Source of the DNA: Nitratireductor aquimarinus
GTDB taxonomy: Bacteria; Pseudomonadota; Alphaproteobacteria; Rhizobiales; Rhizobiaceae
Reading direction: 5' to 3'
Length of the DNA: 64,000 bases
NCBI RefSeq assembly: GCF_046773475.1
Contig: NZ_CP177239.1
Coordinates: forward strand, 372,001 to 436,000
Part shown: positions 17,161 through 26,326 of the stretch, one piece after another
Numbering within the stretch: the stretch's first letter is position 1
Layout of the letters: every line of letters begins with the position of its first letter
Notes under the pieces: generated by a model
Databases searched by the model: none
What the model was told of the DNA's origin: nothing
What the model saw: the letters and a program-made list of their open reading frames with translations, nothing else
Translations under genes and position numbers: made by a program

Positions 17161-17354
17161 TTCCGTTCCCGCGTCCATGCCCATGGTGGTTGTCCTGACG
17201 GTCACCTTGCGTTCGTGTTCATTGAATAGGTATGAAGCCGCAGGCGGCAAGTCAACCTGAGCAACGCAGTCGGGTTTGTCCGAGTGGTGCGGTTGGGGTT
17301 GAAACAGCAACAGCGGCAGGCCTGAAACGGTCTGCCCCAACGGTGTGGCGGATC

Positions 17355-18575
17355 ATGAACAGTGAACAGGGTTTGCGGGACATCGGCTTCGGGTATCGGC
17401 CAAGGGCGGTTTACGCCACGGACCCGGCAGCCTCGCGCGGGCGGCTTTTTGCAGAACCGGAAAGCCCGACACGAACGCCTTTCCAGCGTGACCGCGACAG
17501 GATCATCCATTCGACCGCTTTTCGCCGGCTGAAGCACAAGACGCAGGTTTTCATCGCCCATGAGGGCGACCATTACCGCACGCGGCTGACCCATTCCATC
17601 GAGGTGGCGCAGATCGCCCGCGCTCTGGCGCGGGCGTTGTGTTGCGACGAGGATCTGGCGGAAGCCATCGCGCTGGTTCACGATTTCGGCCACACGCCAT
17701 TCGGCCATACGGGCGAAGATGCGCTCGACGAATGCATGGCGCGCTGGGGCGGGTTTGATCACAACGCCCAGTCGCTGCGGATCGTGACGGAACTTGAGAA
17801 CCGCTATGCCGAGTTCGACGGGCTGAACCTTTCCTGGGAAACGCTGGAAGGGCTGGTGAAGCACAATGGCCCGCTGATGGATGCACAGGGCAGGGGGCTC
17901 GAAGGGCCGGTGCCGCAGCCCATTCTGGATTATGTGGCGCGGCACGATCTGGAGCTGGCGCGCTATGCGGGCATCGAGGCCCAGTGCGCGGCCATTGCCG
18001 ACGACATTGCCTATAACGCCCATGACATCGATGACGGTCTGCGCTCGGGCCTGCTCACGCTCGACATGATGGCGGGCGTTGGCCTGCCGGGAAGAATTCT
18101 GAGCGCGGTTGAGGAACGCTATCCCGATCTCGATCCGGTGCGGCGCGGGCATGAGCTGATGCGCCGGCAGATCACGGTGATGGTCGAGGATGTGATCGTG
18201 GCGTCAAGGCAGCGTCTGGAAAAACTGAAGCCCGCGAATGCGGACGATGTGCACGATGCGGGACAGACAATTGTGGCCTTCTCCGACGGCATGGCGGCTG
18301 ATGAAAAGGAACTGAAGCGCTTCCTTTACGCCAATCTCTACCGGCATGAGACGGTTGTGGCGGTGCGGGCCAATGCCGACCGCATCGTGAAGGACCTGTT
18401 CGACGCCTATTTCGACAATCCACGCCAAATGCCGGAGGGCTGGCGCGAGGGGCTGGATGTGGCGCAAGACGCTGAAAAGGCGCGGCATGTGGCCGATTTT
18501 CTGGCCGGCATGACCGACACCTACGCGGTGAAGGAGCATCGACGTCTGTTTGACCAGACTCCTGAATTGAGCTAG
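17355..18575 (+). CDS. dgt: deoxyguanosinetriphosphate triphosphohydrolase-like protein
   Basis: A 406-residue HD-superfamily dNTP triphosphohydrolase. Family motifs: RTPFQRDRDRIIHSTAFRRLKHKTQVF near residue 40, the first HD-domain His in RLTHSIEVAQIARALA, the HD doublet in ALVHDFGHTPFGH, and the DDIAYNAHDIDDGL segment. It hydrolyses dNTPs to nucleoside and triphosphate in the SAMHD1-like family; the exact substrate of this type is uncertain. ATG 17355 fits the family start. It begins a long co-directional block, 67 bp before argS. Confidence 0.92.
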   Translation: MNSEQGLRDIGFGYRPRAVYATDPAASRGRLFAEPESPTRTPFQRDRDRIIHSTAFRRLKHKTQVFIAHEGDHYRTRLTHSIEVAQIARALARALCCDEDLAEAIALVHDFGHTPFGHTGEDALDECMARWGGFDHNAQSLRIVTELENRYAEFDGLNLSWETLEGLVKHNGPLMDAQGRGLEGPVPQPILDYVARHDLELARYAGIEAQCAAIADDIAYNAHDIDDGLRSGLLTLDMMAGVGLPGRILSAVEERYPDLDPVRRGHELMRRQITVMVEDVIVASRQRLEKLKPANADDVHDAGQTIVAFSDGMAADEKELKRFLYANLYRHETVVAVRANADRIVKDLFDAYFDNPRQMPEGWREGLDVAQDAEKARHVADFLAGMTDTYAVKEHRRLFDQTPELS

Positions 18576-18642
18576 TGCCAACCGCAATTCCGCCACCGGG
18601 CGGACGGTACCTTTCAACCGAACCTTTTTCAGGACATCGTCC

Positions 18643-20400
18643 ATGAACATTTTCGCCGATTTTTCGGATCGGGTCGCAAAGACCATTGAAGCCCTTGGCC
18701 TGCAGGCCAGCAACGGTGAGCCGCTTGACCTTTCGCGCGTCGCCGTGGAGCCGCCGCGAGACGCCAGCCATGGCGATGTGGCGACCAATGCAGCCATGGT
18801 GCTGGCGAAGGCCGTTGGCGACAATCCGCGCGCGCTGGGCGAGAAGATCGCCAAGGCGTTCGAGGCCGATCCGGATGTGGCGGTTGCCTCCGTGGCCGGT
18901 CCCGGCTTCGTGAACCTGAAGCTGAGCGACAGCTTCTGGCAGGCGCGGCTTGGCGAAATGCTCGACCTGGGCACGAATTATGGCCGTTCGCAGCTCGGCA
19001 GGGGCGAGAAGGTGAACGTGGAATATGTGTCGGCCAACCCGACCGGCCCGATGCATGTGGGCCATTGCCGCGGCGCGGTGGTTGGCGATGCGCTGGCCAA
19101 TCTGCTCGATTTCGCCGGTTATGACGTGGTGCGCGAGTACTACATCAACGATGCGGGCGTGCAGATCGACGTCCTCGGCCAGTCGGTCATGGTGCGCTAC
19201 CGCGAGGCCCTTGGCGAGAACATCGGCGAAATCCCCGCAGGTCTCTATCCGGGCGATTACCTGAAGCCGGTCGGCAAGGCGCTGGCGGACGAATATGGCA
19301 CCCGGCTCCTGGAAATGCCGTCCGCCGACGCGATGGCGATCGTCAAGGACAGGACGGTCGAGAGCATGATGCAGATGATCCGCGACGATCTCGCCGCGCT
19401 GAACATCCGCCACGACGTGTTCTTCTCCGAGCGTTCGCTGCATGAGGGCAATGGCGGGGCGATCCGTTCCGCGATCAACGATCTGACCATGAAGGGCCAT
19501 GTCTACAAGGGCAAGCTGCCGCCGCCGAAGGGGCAGAAGCCGGAAGACTGGGAAGACCGCGAGCAGACCCTGTTCCGCTCCACCGAAGTGGGCGATGACA
19601 TCGACCGTCCGTTGATGAAGTCGGATGGCAGCTTCACCTATTTTGCCGCCGACGTGGCCTATATGAAGGACAAGCTGGATCGTGGCTTCGAGCATATGAT
19701 CTATGTGCTGGGCGCTGATCACAGCGGTTATGTGAAGCGGCTTCAGGCCGTGGCGCGGGCGCTGGCCGAAGACAGGGTCGAGCTGACGGTGCTGCTTTGC
19801 CAGCTCGTGAAGCTGTTCCGTGGCGGTGAGCCGGTGCGCATGTCCAAGCGGGCAGGCGAGTTCGTGACCCTGCGCGAGGCGGTGGACGAGGTCGGGCGTG
19901 ATCCGATCCGTTTCATGATGCTCTATCGCAAGAACGATGCGCCGCTCGACTTTGATTTCCAGAAGGTGACCGAGCAGTCCAAGGACAATCCGGTCTTCTA
20001 CGTGCAGTATGCATCGGCGCGCAGTCACTCGGCTTTCCGCCAGGCGAGCGAGCAGCTGGGCATTGCGGAATTCGGCCGTGAGGAGATGAAGGCGCAGCTT
20101 TCAAAGCTCTCCGACGAGGGCGAAATGGCGCTTGTGCGCAAGCTCGCCGAGTACCCGCGTCTGGTCGAAAGTGCAGCCCAGGCGATGGAGCCGCACAGGC
20201 TGGCATTCTACCTCTACGACCTGGCGAGCCTCTTCCACGCTCAGTGGAATCGCGGCAGCGAGACAGACGACTTACGTTTTGTTAAGGTTAACGATCCAGA
20301 ATTGACCTACGCCAGACTGGGTCTGGTGCAGGCAGTTCGTGATGTACTCACATCCGGACTTGCGTTGATCGGGGCCGAGGCGCCTTCAGAGATGCGCTAA
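18643..20400 (+). CDS. argS: arginyl-tRNA synthetase
   Basis: A 585-residue class Ia synthetase charging tRNA-Arg. The N-terminal ArgS add-on domain (MNIFADFSDRVAKTIEALG) precedes the HIGH motif ANPTGPMHVGHCRGAV near residue 130. The KMSK-like loop is RMSKRAGEFVTLREAV near residue 398. The C-terminal DALR anticodon domain includes VFYVQYASARSHSAFR. Length is normal. Sixty-seven bases after dgt and about 110 before the SPOR protein gene, so probably one transcript. Confidence 0.97.
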   Translation: MNIFADFSDRVAKTIEALGLQASNGEPLDLSRVAVEPPRDASHGDVATNAAMVLAKAVGDNPRALGEKIAKAFEADPDVAVASVAGPGFVNLKLSDSFWQARLGEMLDLGTNYGRSQLGRGEKVNVEYVSANPTGPMHVGHCRGAVVGDALANLLDFAGYDVVREYYINDAGVQIDVLGQSVMVRYREALGENIGEIPAGLYPGDYLKPVGKALADEYGTRLLEMPSADAMAIVKDRTVESMMQMIRDDLAALNIRHDVFFSERSLHEGNGGAIRSAINDLTMKGHVYKGKLPPPKGQKPEDWEDREQTLFRSTEVGDDIDRPLMKSDGSFTYFAADVAYMKDKLDRGFEHMIYVLGADHSGYVKRLQAVARALAEDRVELTVLLCQLVKLFRGGEPVRMSKRAGEFVTLREAVDEVGRDPIRFMMLYRKNDAPLDFDFQKVTEQSKDNPVFYVQYASARSHSAFRQASEQLGIAEFGREEMKAQLSKLSDEGEMALVRKLAEYPRLVESAAQAMEPHRLAFYLYDLASLFHAQWNRGSETDDLRFVKVNDPELTYARLGLVQAVRDVLTSGLALIGAEAPSEMR

Positions 20401-20511
20401 TCTCATCCCGAAAGGGGTGCGATCGTCTGTCACCTTTTGCCCACATTGCGCTGGTACCCGACAATTGTATGACGTCGCGGGCGTCTACCGAGTGTGAGTG
20501 CGGAAAAAGGT

Positions 20512-23500
20512 ATGGCAGATCATAGCCCGAACCAACGTGCGGATAGCGCCGTTTTTGCTGATGATGACCCGTTTGCGGAACTGACCCGCATCATGGGGCA
20601 TGATCCACGGCGCGCCGAGGATTCTGGCAATGCAGCAGGGCAGGAGGGCGATGATCTCGCCCTCGAGCTTGAGAACGAGCTGCTGGGCGACCTGGCGGAG
20701 TTTTCCGACGAGGTTCGCGAAGAACCGGCCGAAGACCACAGCCGTCCGGAAATGCAGACGCAGGACTGGCGCTTCGAAGCGCCGCCAGCGGCTGAAGAGC
20801 CCGGAGCGATGGAGCAGGAGCCCGAAGTGGATCTTGCCTCCGACATGGCAAATGAACTCGACGAGACCTTTGCGGCGAGCTTTGAGAGCGAAATGCGCCT
20901 CGAGCCCGTGGAGGAAGCCGTGTCGGCAGACATTTCCGCTTCCTCGGCCGCTTCCCCGGCCGCTTCCATGGCAGAGCCTGAACCGTCGTTTGAGCCTTCC
21001 ATGGAGCGTGCGTCGGCAGCCGCTGCTCCGGAGCCGCAACAGGTTTCGCAGCACGATGCGTTTGCAGCGCCTGAGGCTCCCGAGGCCCGTCAGGGCCATG
21101 AAGCGCCTCCGGCTTTTGACCCGCACGATATCGAACAGCATTTTTCCGAGTTCGACATTGATGCGAGCGCCCGTGAGTTTGCGTCCTTCGCTGCGGAAGA
21201 GCAGCAGCCCATCGAGGAAAGCGCGCCGGAGCCAGCCGAGGAGCCGGTCGTAACGTTCGATGAGAGCGATTTTGCCCAGCTCGACAATGATCTTGAAGCT
21301 TCGCTTGCAGCCGACGACTGGCAGGTGAGCGACGTATCCGCTCAGCCGGTCGAATCAGACGCGGCCGATACGCGTTACGTGCACGCACAGCCCCTGCACA
21401 CACAGTCCATGCGCTCCCAGCCCATGGTCACGCAACCCATGGACGTGCAGCCAGAGCAGACGGTCGAGACCGACATCACGTCTTCCGCCACTCCCACTGG
21501 AGCGGGCGTTGAGGACGAGGACATGTTCCCGGAGCCCGACGCCTGGGCAAGCATGCCTTCTGAGGACACGGATACGGCGGATGCCGTTGCCGGGGATGTT
21601 GCATCGACATTCTCCGAAATCGACGTGCCGCCATCCACCGACATTTCGGCGGCTCTTGCCGACGCCGTTCGGGTTTCGGGCGGTGCGGATCCCTATCTTT
21701 CGCCTCAGGCCTTCGCAAATTCCGTTGCGCAGGGGGCTGAAAAGTCTGGTACTGTCGATGCAGACATGGCCGGCGATGACCATGATTTTGCGGCCAGTCT
21801 CGAACAGCAACTGACTGCGGGGGCTCTTGCGGAAGAGGAGGTGGCGGAACCCGTCATGGAGCCGCAGAGAGAACCGACCCCCGAAACGAGCTTCGACTGG
21901 GGCGATCTTGATTTTGGAGCGCCCGAGGCCCTCCAGTCTGTCGAGACGCATGAGCCAGTCGCGCCCGAGGCAACCGAGACCACACCGGCATCGTCCATTC
22001 CGTTCTGGCAGCAGCCTGAAGAGTCGCAGCCGAATGTGAGCTATGGTGGCGGCAGCGAAGCCAGCACGCCGTTCATCGATACGGTCGATGTTCCCGGCAA
22101 TGAGCGCGTTCCCGTTACCGATTCCGCCCACATCCCGGAATTCGTGAGCGAGCCGGAGCATGCGCCGGCAGCCGACGCGGATGATCTGGAACTGGCGCTG
22201 GCGCGTGCTTTCGGCGATAGCGAAAGCCTGCCCGAGCGTGCAGAGACCAGAAGCGCGGTCGAGGAAACGCCGGCATCGTCCATTCCCAGAGACGCCTATG
22301 CCGCAGCTGCCCTTGAGGGCGATGAGCCGCGGCGTCCGCAGGACGATTTCGACTTCGAGACGGCCTTTGCCGACAGCTTTGCCGAAACCGGCGAGTTCGA
22401 CGATGATTTCGCTGCGGGCAGGGATGCCGGTGCGGCGGTTTCCGGTCGTGCGGAAGCTGCGGATGGATTTGCCCCGGCCATGACGCCCTGGGACGAGCCC
22501 ATCGACGAGTTTACGCCGGCAGAACAGGCGGCAGCGCCCGCAGCGGCAGCTGCTGCGGCCTCGCGCTCCAACCCGCTCAAGAGCCGTCGCAACACGCTGA
22601 TCGCGGCTGCGGTTGGTGGTGTCGCCGTGGTTGGCGCGATTGCCTTCTTCGCACTGGGATCCGGTGGCGGCGATGACAACACGGCCCCGGCGGTCGTTCG
22701 CGCGGACAATGATCCGGTCAAGGTGAAGCCTGAAAACCCGGGCGGCCAGCAGGTCCCCAATCAGGACAATCAGGTCTATCAGCGCGTGACCGGTGGTGAG
22801 ACGGACAGCGATCCCGCGCAGGAGCGCCTGGTGTCCACGGCAGAGGAGCCCGTCGAGGTTCCGCTTGCCGCACCGAAGTCGGAAGAACGTCTTGATCCGA
22901 ATGCAGGCGACACCGCAGCGCCGACCAGTGAGCCGGTGACGGCAATGACCCCGCGCCGCGTGCGCACCATGGTGGTTCGTCCCGACGGAACGATTGTTCC
23001 GCGCGAGCCGGAAGCTCCGGTGCAGACGGCGACGGAAACGGCGGGCGCGCCTGCTGCGACCGGCAATGCACAAGAGGTTGCGCCTGACGCAAGGCTGGCG
23101 GCAGCCGGTGAGAATGCGCCTGTTTCCGGCACAGCCCAGACGGGTGCCGGCGAAACGGCCGCCGCCCCGAATGTGCAGGCGCCGGTGCCGACATCGCGGC
23201 CTGCAGCGCCGGCGGCGCCGCAGCAGCCAGCTGCACAGCAGCAGTCTTCGCAAGTGGCCGCAGCCCCGAGCCAGCCGACGCAGCCTGTCGCACAGGCTCC
23301 GGCTCCCGCACCGGTAACCACCGGTACGGATGGCTGGTCGGTGCAGATTTCTTCGCAGCCGACCGTGGAAGCGGCGCAAAAATCCTATCAGGACATGGCG
23401 CAGCGCTACGGGAACCTGCTGACCGGCAAGGGCGTGAACATCGTCAAGGCGGAGATCGCAGGGAAGGGCACTTACTATCGTGTGCGCATTCCTTCTTCTT

Positions 23501-23571
23501 CGAAGGACGATGCAATCCGTCTCTGCTCGCAGCTGAAATCGGCTGGCGGAAGCTGCTTCGTCTCGAAGTAG
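20512..23571 (+). CDS. large acidic SPOR-domain membrane protein
   Basis: A 1019-residue single-pass protein. Residues 1 to about 690 are a very acidic, Glu/Ala/Asp-rich region expected to be cytoplasmic and disordered. It contains a short QPM-type repeat (TQSMRSQPMVTQPMDVQP) and two copies of PASSIP. A transmembrane helix follows (LIAAAVGGVAVVGAIAFFALG, about residues 695-715), then a Pro/Ala/Gln-rich periplasmic linker and a C-terminal SPOR domain (GWSVQISSQPTVEAAQKSY to the end). SPOR domains bind denuded glycan at the septum, so a cell-division role is likely. Rhizobiales have such a protein between argS and nagZ. ATG 20512 with GGAA upstream is preferred over GTG 20494. A strong terminator follows. 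Confidence 0.85.
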   Translation: MADHSPNQRADSAVFADDDPFAELTRIMGHDPRRAEDSGNAAGQEGDDLALELENELLGDLAEFSDEVREEPAEDHSRPEMQTQDWRFEAPPAAEEPGAMEQEPEVDLASDMANELDETFAASFESEMRLEPVEEAVSADISASSAASPAASMAEPEPSFEPSMERASAAAAPEPQQVSQHDAFAAPEAPEARQGHEAPPAFDPHDIEQHFSEFDIDASAREFASFAAEEQQPIEESAPEPAEEPVVTFDESDFAQLDNDLEASLAADDWQVSDVSAQPVESDAADTRYVHAQPLHTQSMRSQPMVTQPMDVQPEQTVETDITSSATPTGAGVEDEDMFPEPDAWASMPSEDTDTADAVAGDVASTFSEIDVPPSTDISAALADAVRVSGGADPYLSPQAFANSVAQGAEKSGTVDADMAGDDHDFAASLEQQLTAGALAEEEVAEPVMEPQREPTPETSFDWGDLDFGAPEALQSVETHEPVAPEATETTPASSIPFWQQPEESQPNVSYGGGSEASTPFIDTVDVPGNERVPVTDSAHIPEFVSEPEHAPAADADDLELALARAFGDSESLPERAETRSAVEETPASSIPRDAYAAAALEGDEPRRPQDDFDFETAFADSFAETGEFDDDFAAGRDAGAAVSGRAEAADGFAPAMTPWDEPIDEFTPAEQAAAPAAAAAAASRSNPLKSRRNTLIAAAVGGVAVVGAIAFFALGSGGGDDNTAPAVVRADNDPVKVKPENPGGQQVPNQDNQVYQRVTGGETDSDPAQERLVSTAEEPVEVPLAAPKSEERLDPNAGDTAAPTSEPVTAMTPRRVRTMVVRPDGTIVPREPEAPVQTATETAGAPAATGNAQEVAPDARLAAAGENAPVSGTAQTGAGETAAAPNVQAPVPTSRPAAPAAPQQPAAQQQSSQVAAAPSQPTQPVAQAPAPAPVTTGTDGWSVQISSQPTVEAAQKSYQDMAQRYGNLLTGKGVNIVKAEIAGKGTYYRVRIPSSSKDDAIRLCSQLKSAGGSCFVSK

Positions 23572-23591
23572 GTTTCGCAGACACTCCAGTC

Positions 23592-23624
23592 AAAACCGCC
23601 GCCATTGCGCGGCGGTTTTTTGTT
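23592..23624 (+). terminator. Rho-independent terminator after the SPOR gene
   Basis: An 11-bp perfect stem (AAAACCGCCGC at 23592-23602 with 23609-23619) around CATTGC is followed by T-rich sequence (TTGTTTTC). Sits 20 bp after the stop codon. Confidence 0.85.
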
Positions 23625-23662
23625 TTCTTTTCCAGATTCCTGCGCCCGGCTATCCTGTGTGC

Positions 23663-24682
23663 ATGAGCGAATCAAAATCCATGATCCTCGGTGCGACCGG
23701 GACCAAGCTGACGGCGGACGAAATCGCCTTCTATCGAAACGAGCGTCCCTGGGGGTTCATCCTCTTCGCGCGCAATATCGCGGAGGCCGGGCAGCTGAGT
23801 GACCTTGTCGCCTCCATGCGCGACAGCGTCGGGCGGCCGGATGCGCCGGTTTTCATCGATCAGGAAGGCGGAAGGGTGCAGCGGCTGCGACCGCCCATGG
23901 CCGCCAATTATCCGACGGCTTCGGAGCTTGGCAGGATTTACGACAAGGATCCCGAGGCCGGCGTGCGCGCTGCCTGGCTGATGTCGCGTCTGCACGCGAT
24001 GGACCTTAAGCGCTACGGCATTACCGCTGACTGTCTGCCGGTTCTCGATGTGCCGATTGCCGGCGCGCATGACGTGATCGGCGACCGCGCCTATGCGCAT
24101 GATCCAGAGGCTGTGATTGCGCTCGGACGCGCGGCCAGTGACGGCCTGATGGCCGGTGGCGTGCTGCCGGTGATGAAGCATGTGCCCGGTCACGGGCGCG
24201 CGTTCTGCGACAGCCACAAGGCGCTGCCGGAGGTGACGGCCTCGCTGGACGAGCTGCGCGCGCATGATTTCGTGCCGTTCAAGGCGCTTGCCGATCTACC
24301 CATGGCCATGACCGCGCATATCGTTTTCCACGCCATCGATGCGGAGCGTCCGGCGACCACTTCCGAGAAGGTGGTGCAGGAGATCATTCGCGGCGAAATC
24401 GGCTTTGACGGGCTTTTGATGAGCGATGACGTCTCGATGCACGCACTTTCTGGGGATTTCTCGGATCGTGCGGAAGCAATCCTTGCGGCAGGCTGCGATC
24501 TCGTCCTTCACTGTCACGGCATCATGCCGGAAATGAAGGCCGTCGCCGAAAAAGCGCCGGAATTGTCGGGCAAGAGCCTGGAGCGTGCGAACCGCGCCAT
24601 GGCGTACCTGACACCGGGTGACGACACTGAAGAATTGGCCGCGCGGGCGGAATTCGAGCAATGCTTCGCGGCGGTCGCCTGA
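23663..24682 (+). CDS. nagZ: beta-N-acetylhexosaminidase NagZ
   Basis: A 339-residue glycoside hydrolase family 3 enzyme that removes GlcNAc from anhydro-muropeptides in cytosolic peptidoglycan recycling. The hallmark KHVPGHGRAFCDSHKALPEV near residue 173 holds the NagZ His/Asp dyad on its flexible loop; FIDQEGGRVQRL and FDGLLMSDDVSMHAL (nucleophile Asp) are also present. ATG 23663 (MSESKSMILG) is chosen over GTG 23657. There is no signal peptide, as expected. It is followed after 18 bp by scpA. Confidence 0.94.
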   Translation: MSESKSMILGATGTKLTADEIAFYRNERPWGFILFARNIAEAGQLSDLVASMRDSVGRPDAPVFIDQEGGRVQRLRPPMAANYPTASELGRIYDKDPEAGVRAAWLMSRLHAMDLKRYGITADCLPVLDVPIAGAHDVIGDRAYAHDPEAVIALGRAASDGLMAGGVLPVMKHVPGHGRAFCDSHKALPEVTASLDELRAHDFVPFKALADLPMAMTAHIVFHAIDAERPATTSEKVVQEIIRGEIGFDGLLMSDDVSMHALSGDFSDRAEAILAAGCDLVLHCHGIMPEMKAVAEKAPELSGKSLERANRAMAYLTPGDDTEELAARAEFEQCFAAVA

Positions 24683-24700
24683 TGATAGGAACCACAACGC

Positions 24701-25549
24701 TTGGCGCAGAGTGCTGAAAAGACAGCCGTCAAACCGGCTCCCATGGAGAAGCTGTGGGACGACAAACCCGATGATCACGGGGTGTCGGAGCCTGCGCTGA
24801 CGGTTGATGTGGCGGGCTTTGAAGGCCCGCTCGATCTGTTGCTGCATCTGGCGCGTACACAGAAGGTGGATCTGGCGCGCATTTCCGTTCTGGCGCTCGC
24901 CGAGCAGTACATCGCCTTCATCGAACAGGTGCGCAAGATGCGCCTGGAGTTGGCCGCCGACTATCTGGTGATGGCGGCCTGGCTTGCCTATCTGAAATCG
25001 CGCCTGCTGATCCCCAAGAAGCCCGAGGACGAAGAACCGACGGGTGAGGAGATGGCGGCCCTTCTGCAGTTTCGCCTGAAACGGCTTGAGGCGATGCGTG
25101 ATGCGGCGGCGCGGCTCGTGAACCGCAACCGGCTTGGCCGGGATGTGTTTGCGCGCGGCATGCCCGAGCCGGTGATCGTGCAGAAGCAGAGCGCTTTCTC
25201 CGCTTCGCTCTATGATCTTCTGACCGCTTATGCTGCGCAGCGCCAGCGGCGCGCGGTGACCAATGTGCGGATCGCCAAGCGCGGCGTCTGGTCCCTGAAG
25301 CAGGCGCGCGACATTCTGGTGCGGATGATCGGCGATTTTGGCGACTGGACGGCGCTCGATCATTTTCTGATCCGTTACATGACCAATGCCGAGGAGCGGG
25401 CGACCGCGACGGCCAGTTCGTTTGCCGCTTCGCTGGAGCTGGTGCGCGAAGGCGCACTGGAAATCCGGCAGCAGGAGGCTTTTGCGCCCATCTATATGCG
25501 CACGGGCAAGAAGGCTCCCGCCAGCCTGTTCGAGGGCTATGATGACTGA
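24701..25549 (+). CDS. scpA: segregation and condensation protein A
   Basis: A 282-residue kleisin that bridges SMC heads in bacterial condensin. The family opening VAGFEGPLDLLLHLARTQKVDLARISVLALAEQY is at about residues 38-71, followed by LAADYLVMAAWLAYLKSRLLIP. The C-terminal winged-helix region is present (AFLASLEL-like AASLELVREG). The most likely start is TTG 24701, with AGGA about 10 nt upstream; ATG 24743 is the alternative. It overlaps scpB by 8 nt, so the two are co-translated. Confidence 0.92.
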   Translation: MAQSAEKTAVKPAPMEKLWDDKPDDHGVSEPALTVDVAGFEGPLDLLLHLARTQKVDLARISVLALAEQYIAFIEQVRKMRLELAADYLVMAAWLAYLKSRLLIPKKPEDEEPTGEEMAALLQFRLKRLEAMRDAAARLVNRNRLGRDVFARGMPEPVIVQKQSAFSASLYDLLTAYAAQRQRRAVTNVRIAKRGVWSLKQARDILVRMIGDFGDWTALDHFLIRYMTNAEERATATASSFAASLELVREGALEIRQQEAFAPIYMRTGKKAPASLFEGYDD

Positions 25550-26273
25550 AAACAGCAATGTGGTTCCGTTTGTCGCCAATGACGGCGATGAGGAAAGGGA
25601 AGAGAGCAAGTCTGTTTCGCCGCATCTGGTGGAAGCCAAGCGCATGGTCGAAGCGATCATCTTTGCCAGCGCCGAACCGGTGCCCGAGCGGGCGCTGGTC
25701 GAGCGGCTTCCACAGGGTACGGATGTTGCCGAGGCGCTGGAAGCACTGCGCAGCGACTATGAAAAGCGCGGCATCAATCTGGTTCGCGTGGAAGATTGCT
25801 GGGTGTTTCGCACGGCGAGCGATCTTTCCTTCCTGATGAGCCGGAACGCGGTTCAGCAGCGCAAATTGTCGCGCGCCGCGCTCGAGATGCTTGCGGTCAT
25901 CGCCTACCACCAGCCGGTGACGCGGGCGGAGATCGAAGAAATCCGTGGTGTCGAGACCTCCAAGGGCACGCTCGACATTCTGCTGGAGACGGGCTGGGTG
26001 AAGATGCGCGGTCGCCGCCGCACGCCCGGACGGCCGGTAACCTACGGAACCAGCACGGAATTTCTCGACCATTTCGGTCTGGCGGAACTGCGTGATCTGC
26101 CGGGGATCGAAGAGTTGAAGGGCGCGGGGCTGCTTTCTGCCCGCATGCCGGCCAATTTTGCCGTTCCCCAGCCCATGACAGATCCCGATGAACTCACAGA
26201 AGATGAAGATCCGTTGACGGATATCGATCTGGAAGAGCTCGGTCTGTTGACACCGCTCGCAGAGGATGATTGA
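25542..26273 (+). CDS. scpB: segregation and condensation protein B
   Basis: A 243-residue ScpB with tandem winged helices: HLVEAKRMVEAIIFASAEPVPERAL begins the first, and LEMLAVIAYHQPVTRAEIEEIRGVET marks the second. It dimerises and binds ScpA in the SMC complex. Its N-terminus (ENSNVVPFVANDGDEER) and acidic C-terminal tail extend beyond the core. ATG 25542 overlaps the end of scpA; an adjacent in-frame ATG at 25539 is equally usable. GAGG lies 6 nt upstream. Confidence 0.93.
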   Translation: MTENSNVVPFVANDGDEEREESKSVSPHLVEAKRMVEAIIFASAEPVPERALVERLPQGTDVAEALEALRSDYEKRGINLVRVEDCWVFRTASDLSFLMSRNAVQQRKLSRAALEMLAVIAYHQPVTRAEIEEIRGVETSKGTLDILLETGWVKMRGRRRTPGRPVTYGTSTEFLDHFGLAELRDLPGIEELKGAGLLSARMPANFAVPQPMTDPDELTEDEDPLTDIDLEELGLLTPLAEDD

Positions 26274-26326
26274 CGGAAGGTCCGCGGGACAGGGGCCGCC
26301 TGCGATCCATCCAGGGATACCGGTGC

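Noticed and set aside
18172..20028. 618-codon minus-strand frame opposite dgt and argS
   Set aside because: Shadow of argS; no recognisable domain or ribosome site.
21355..23379. 674-codon minus-strand frame opposite the SPOR gene
   Set aside because: Arg/Cys/Gly-rich mirror of a low-complexity acidic gene; no start signal.
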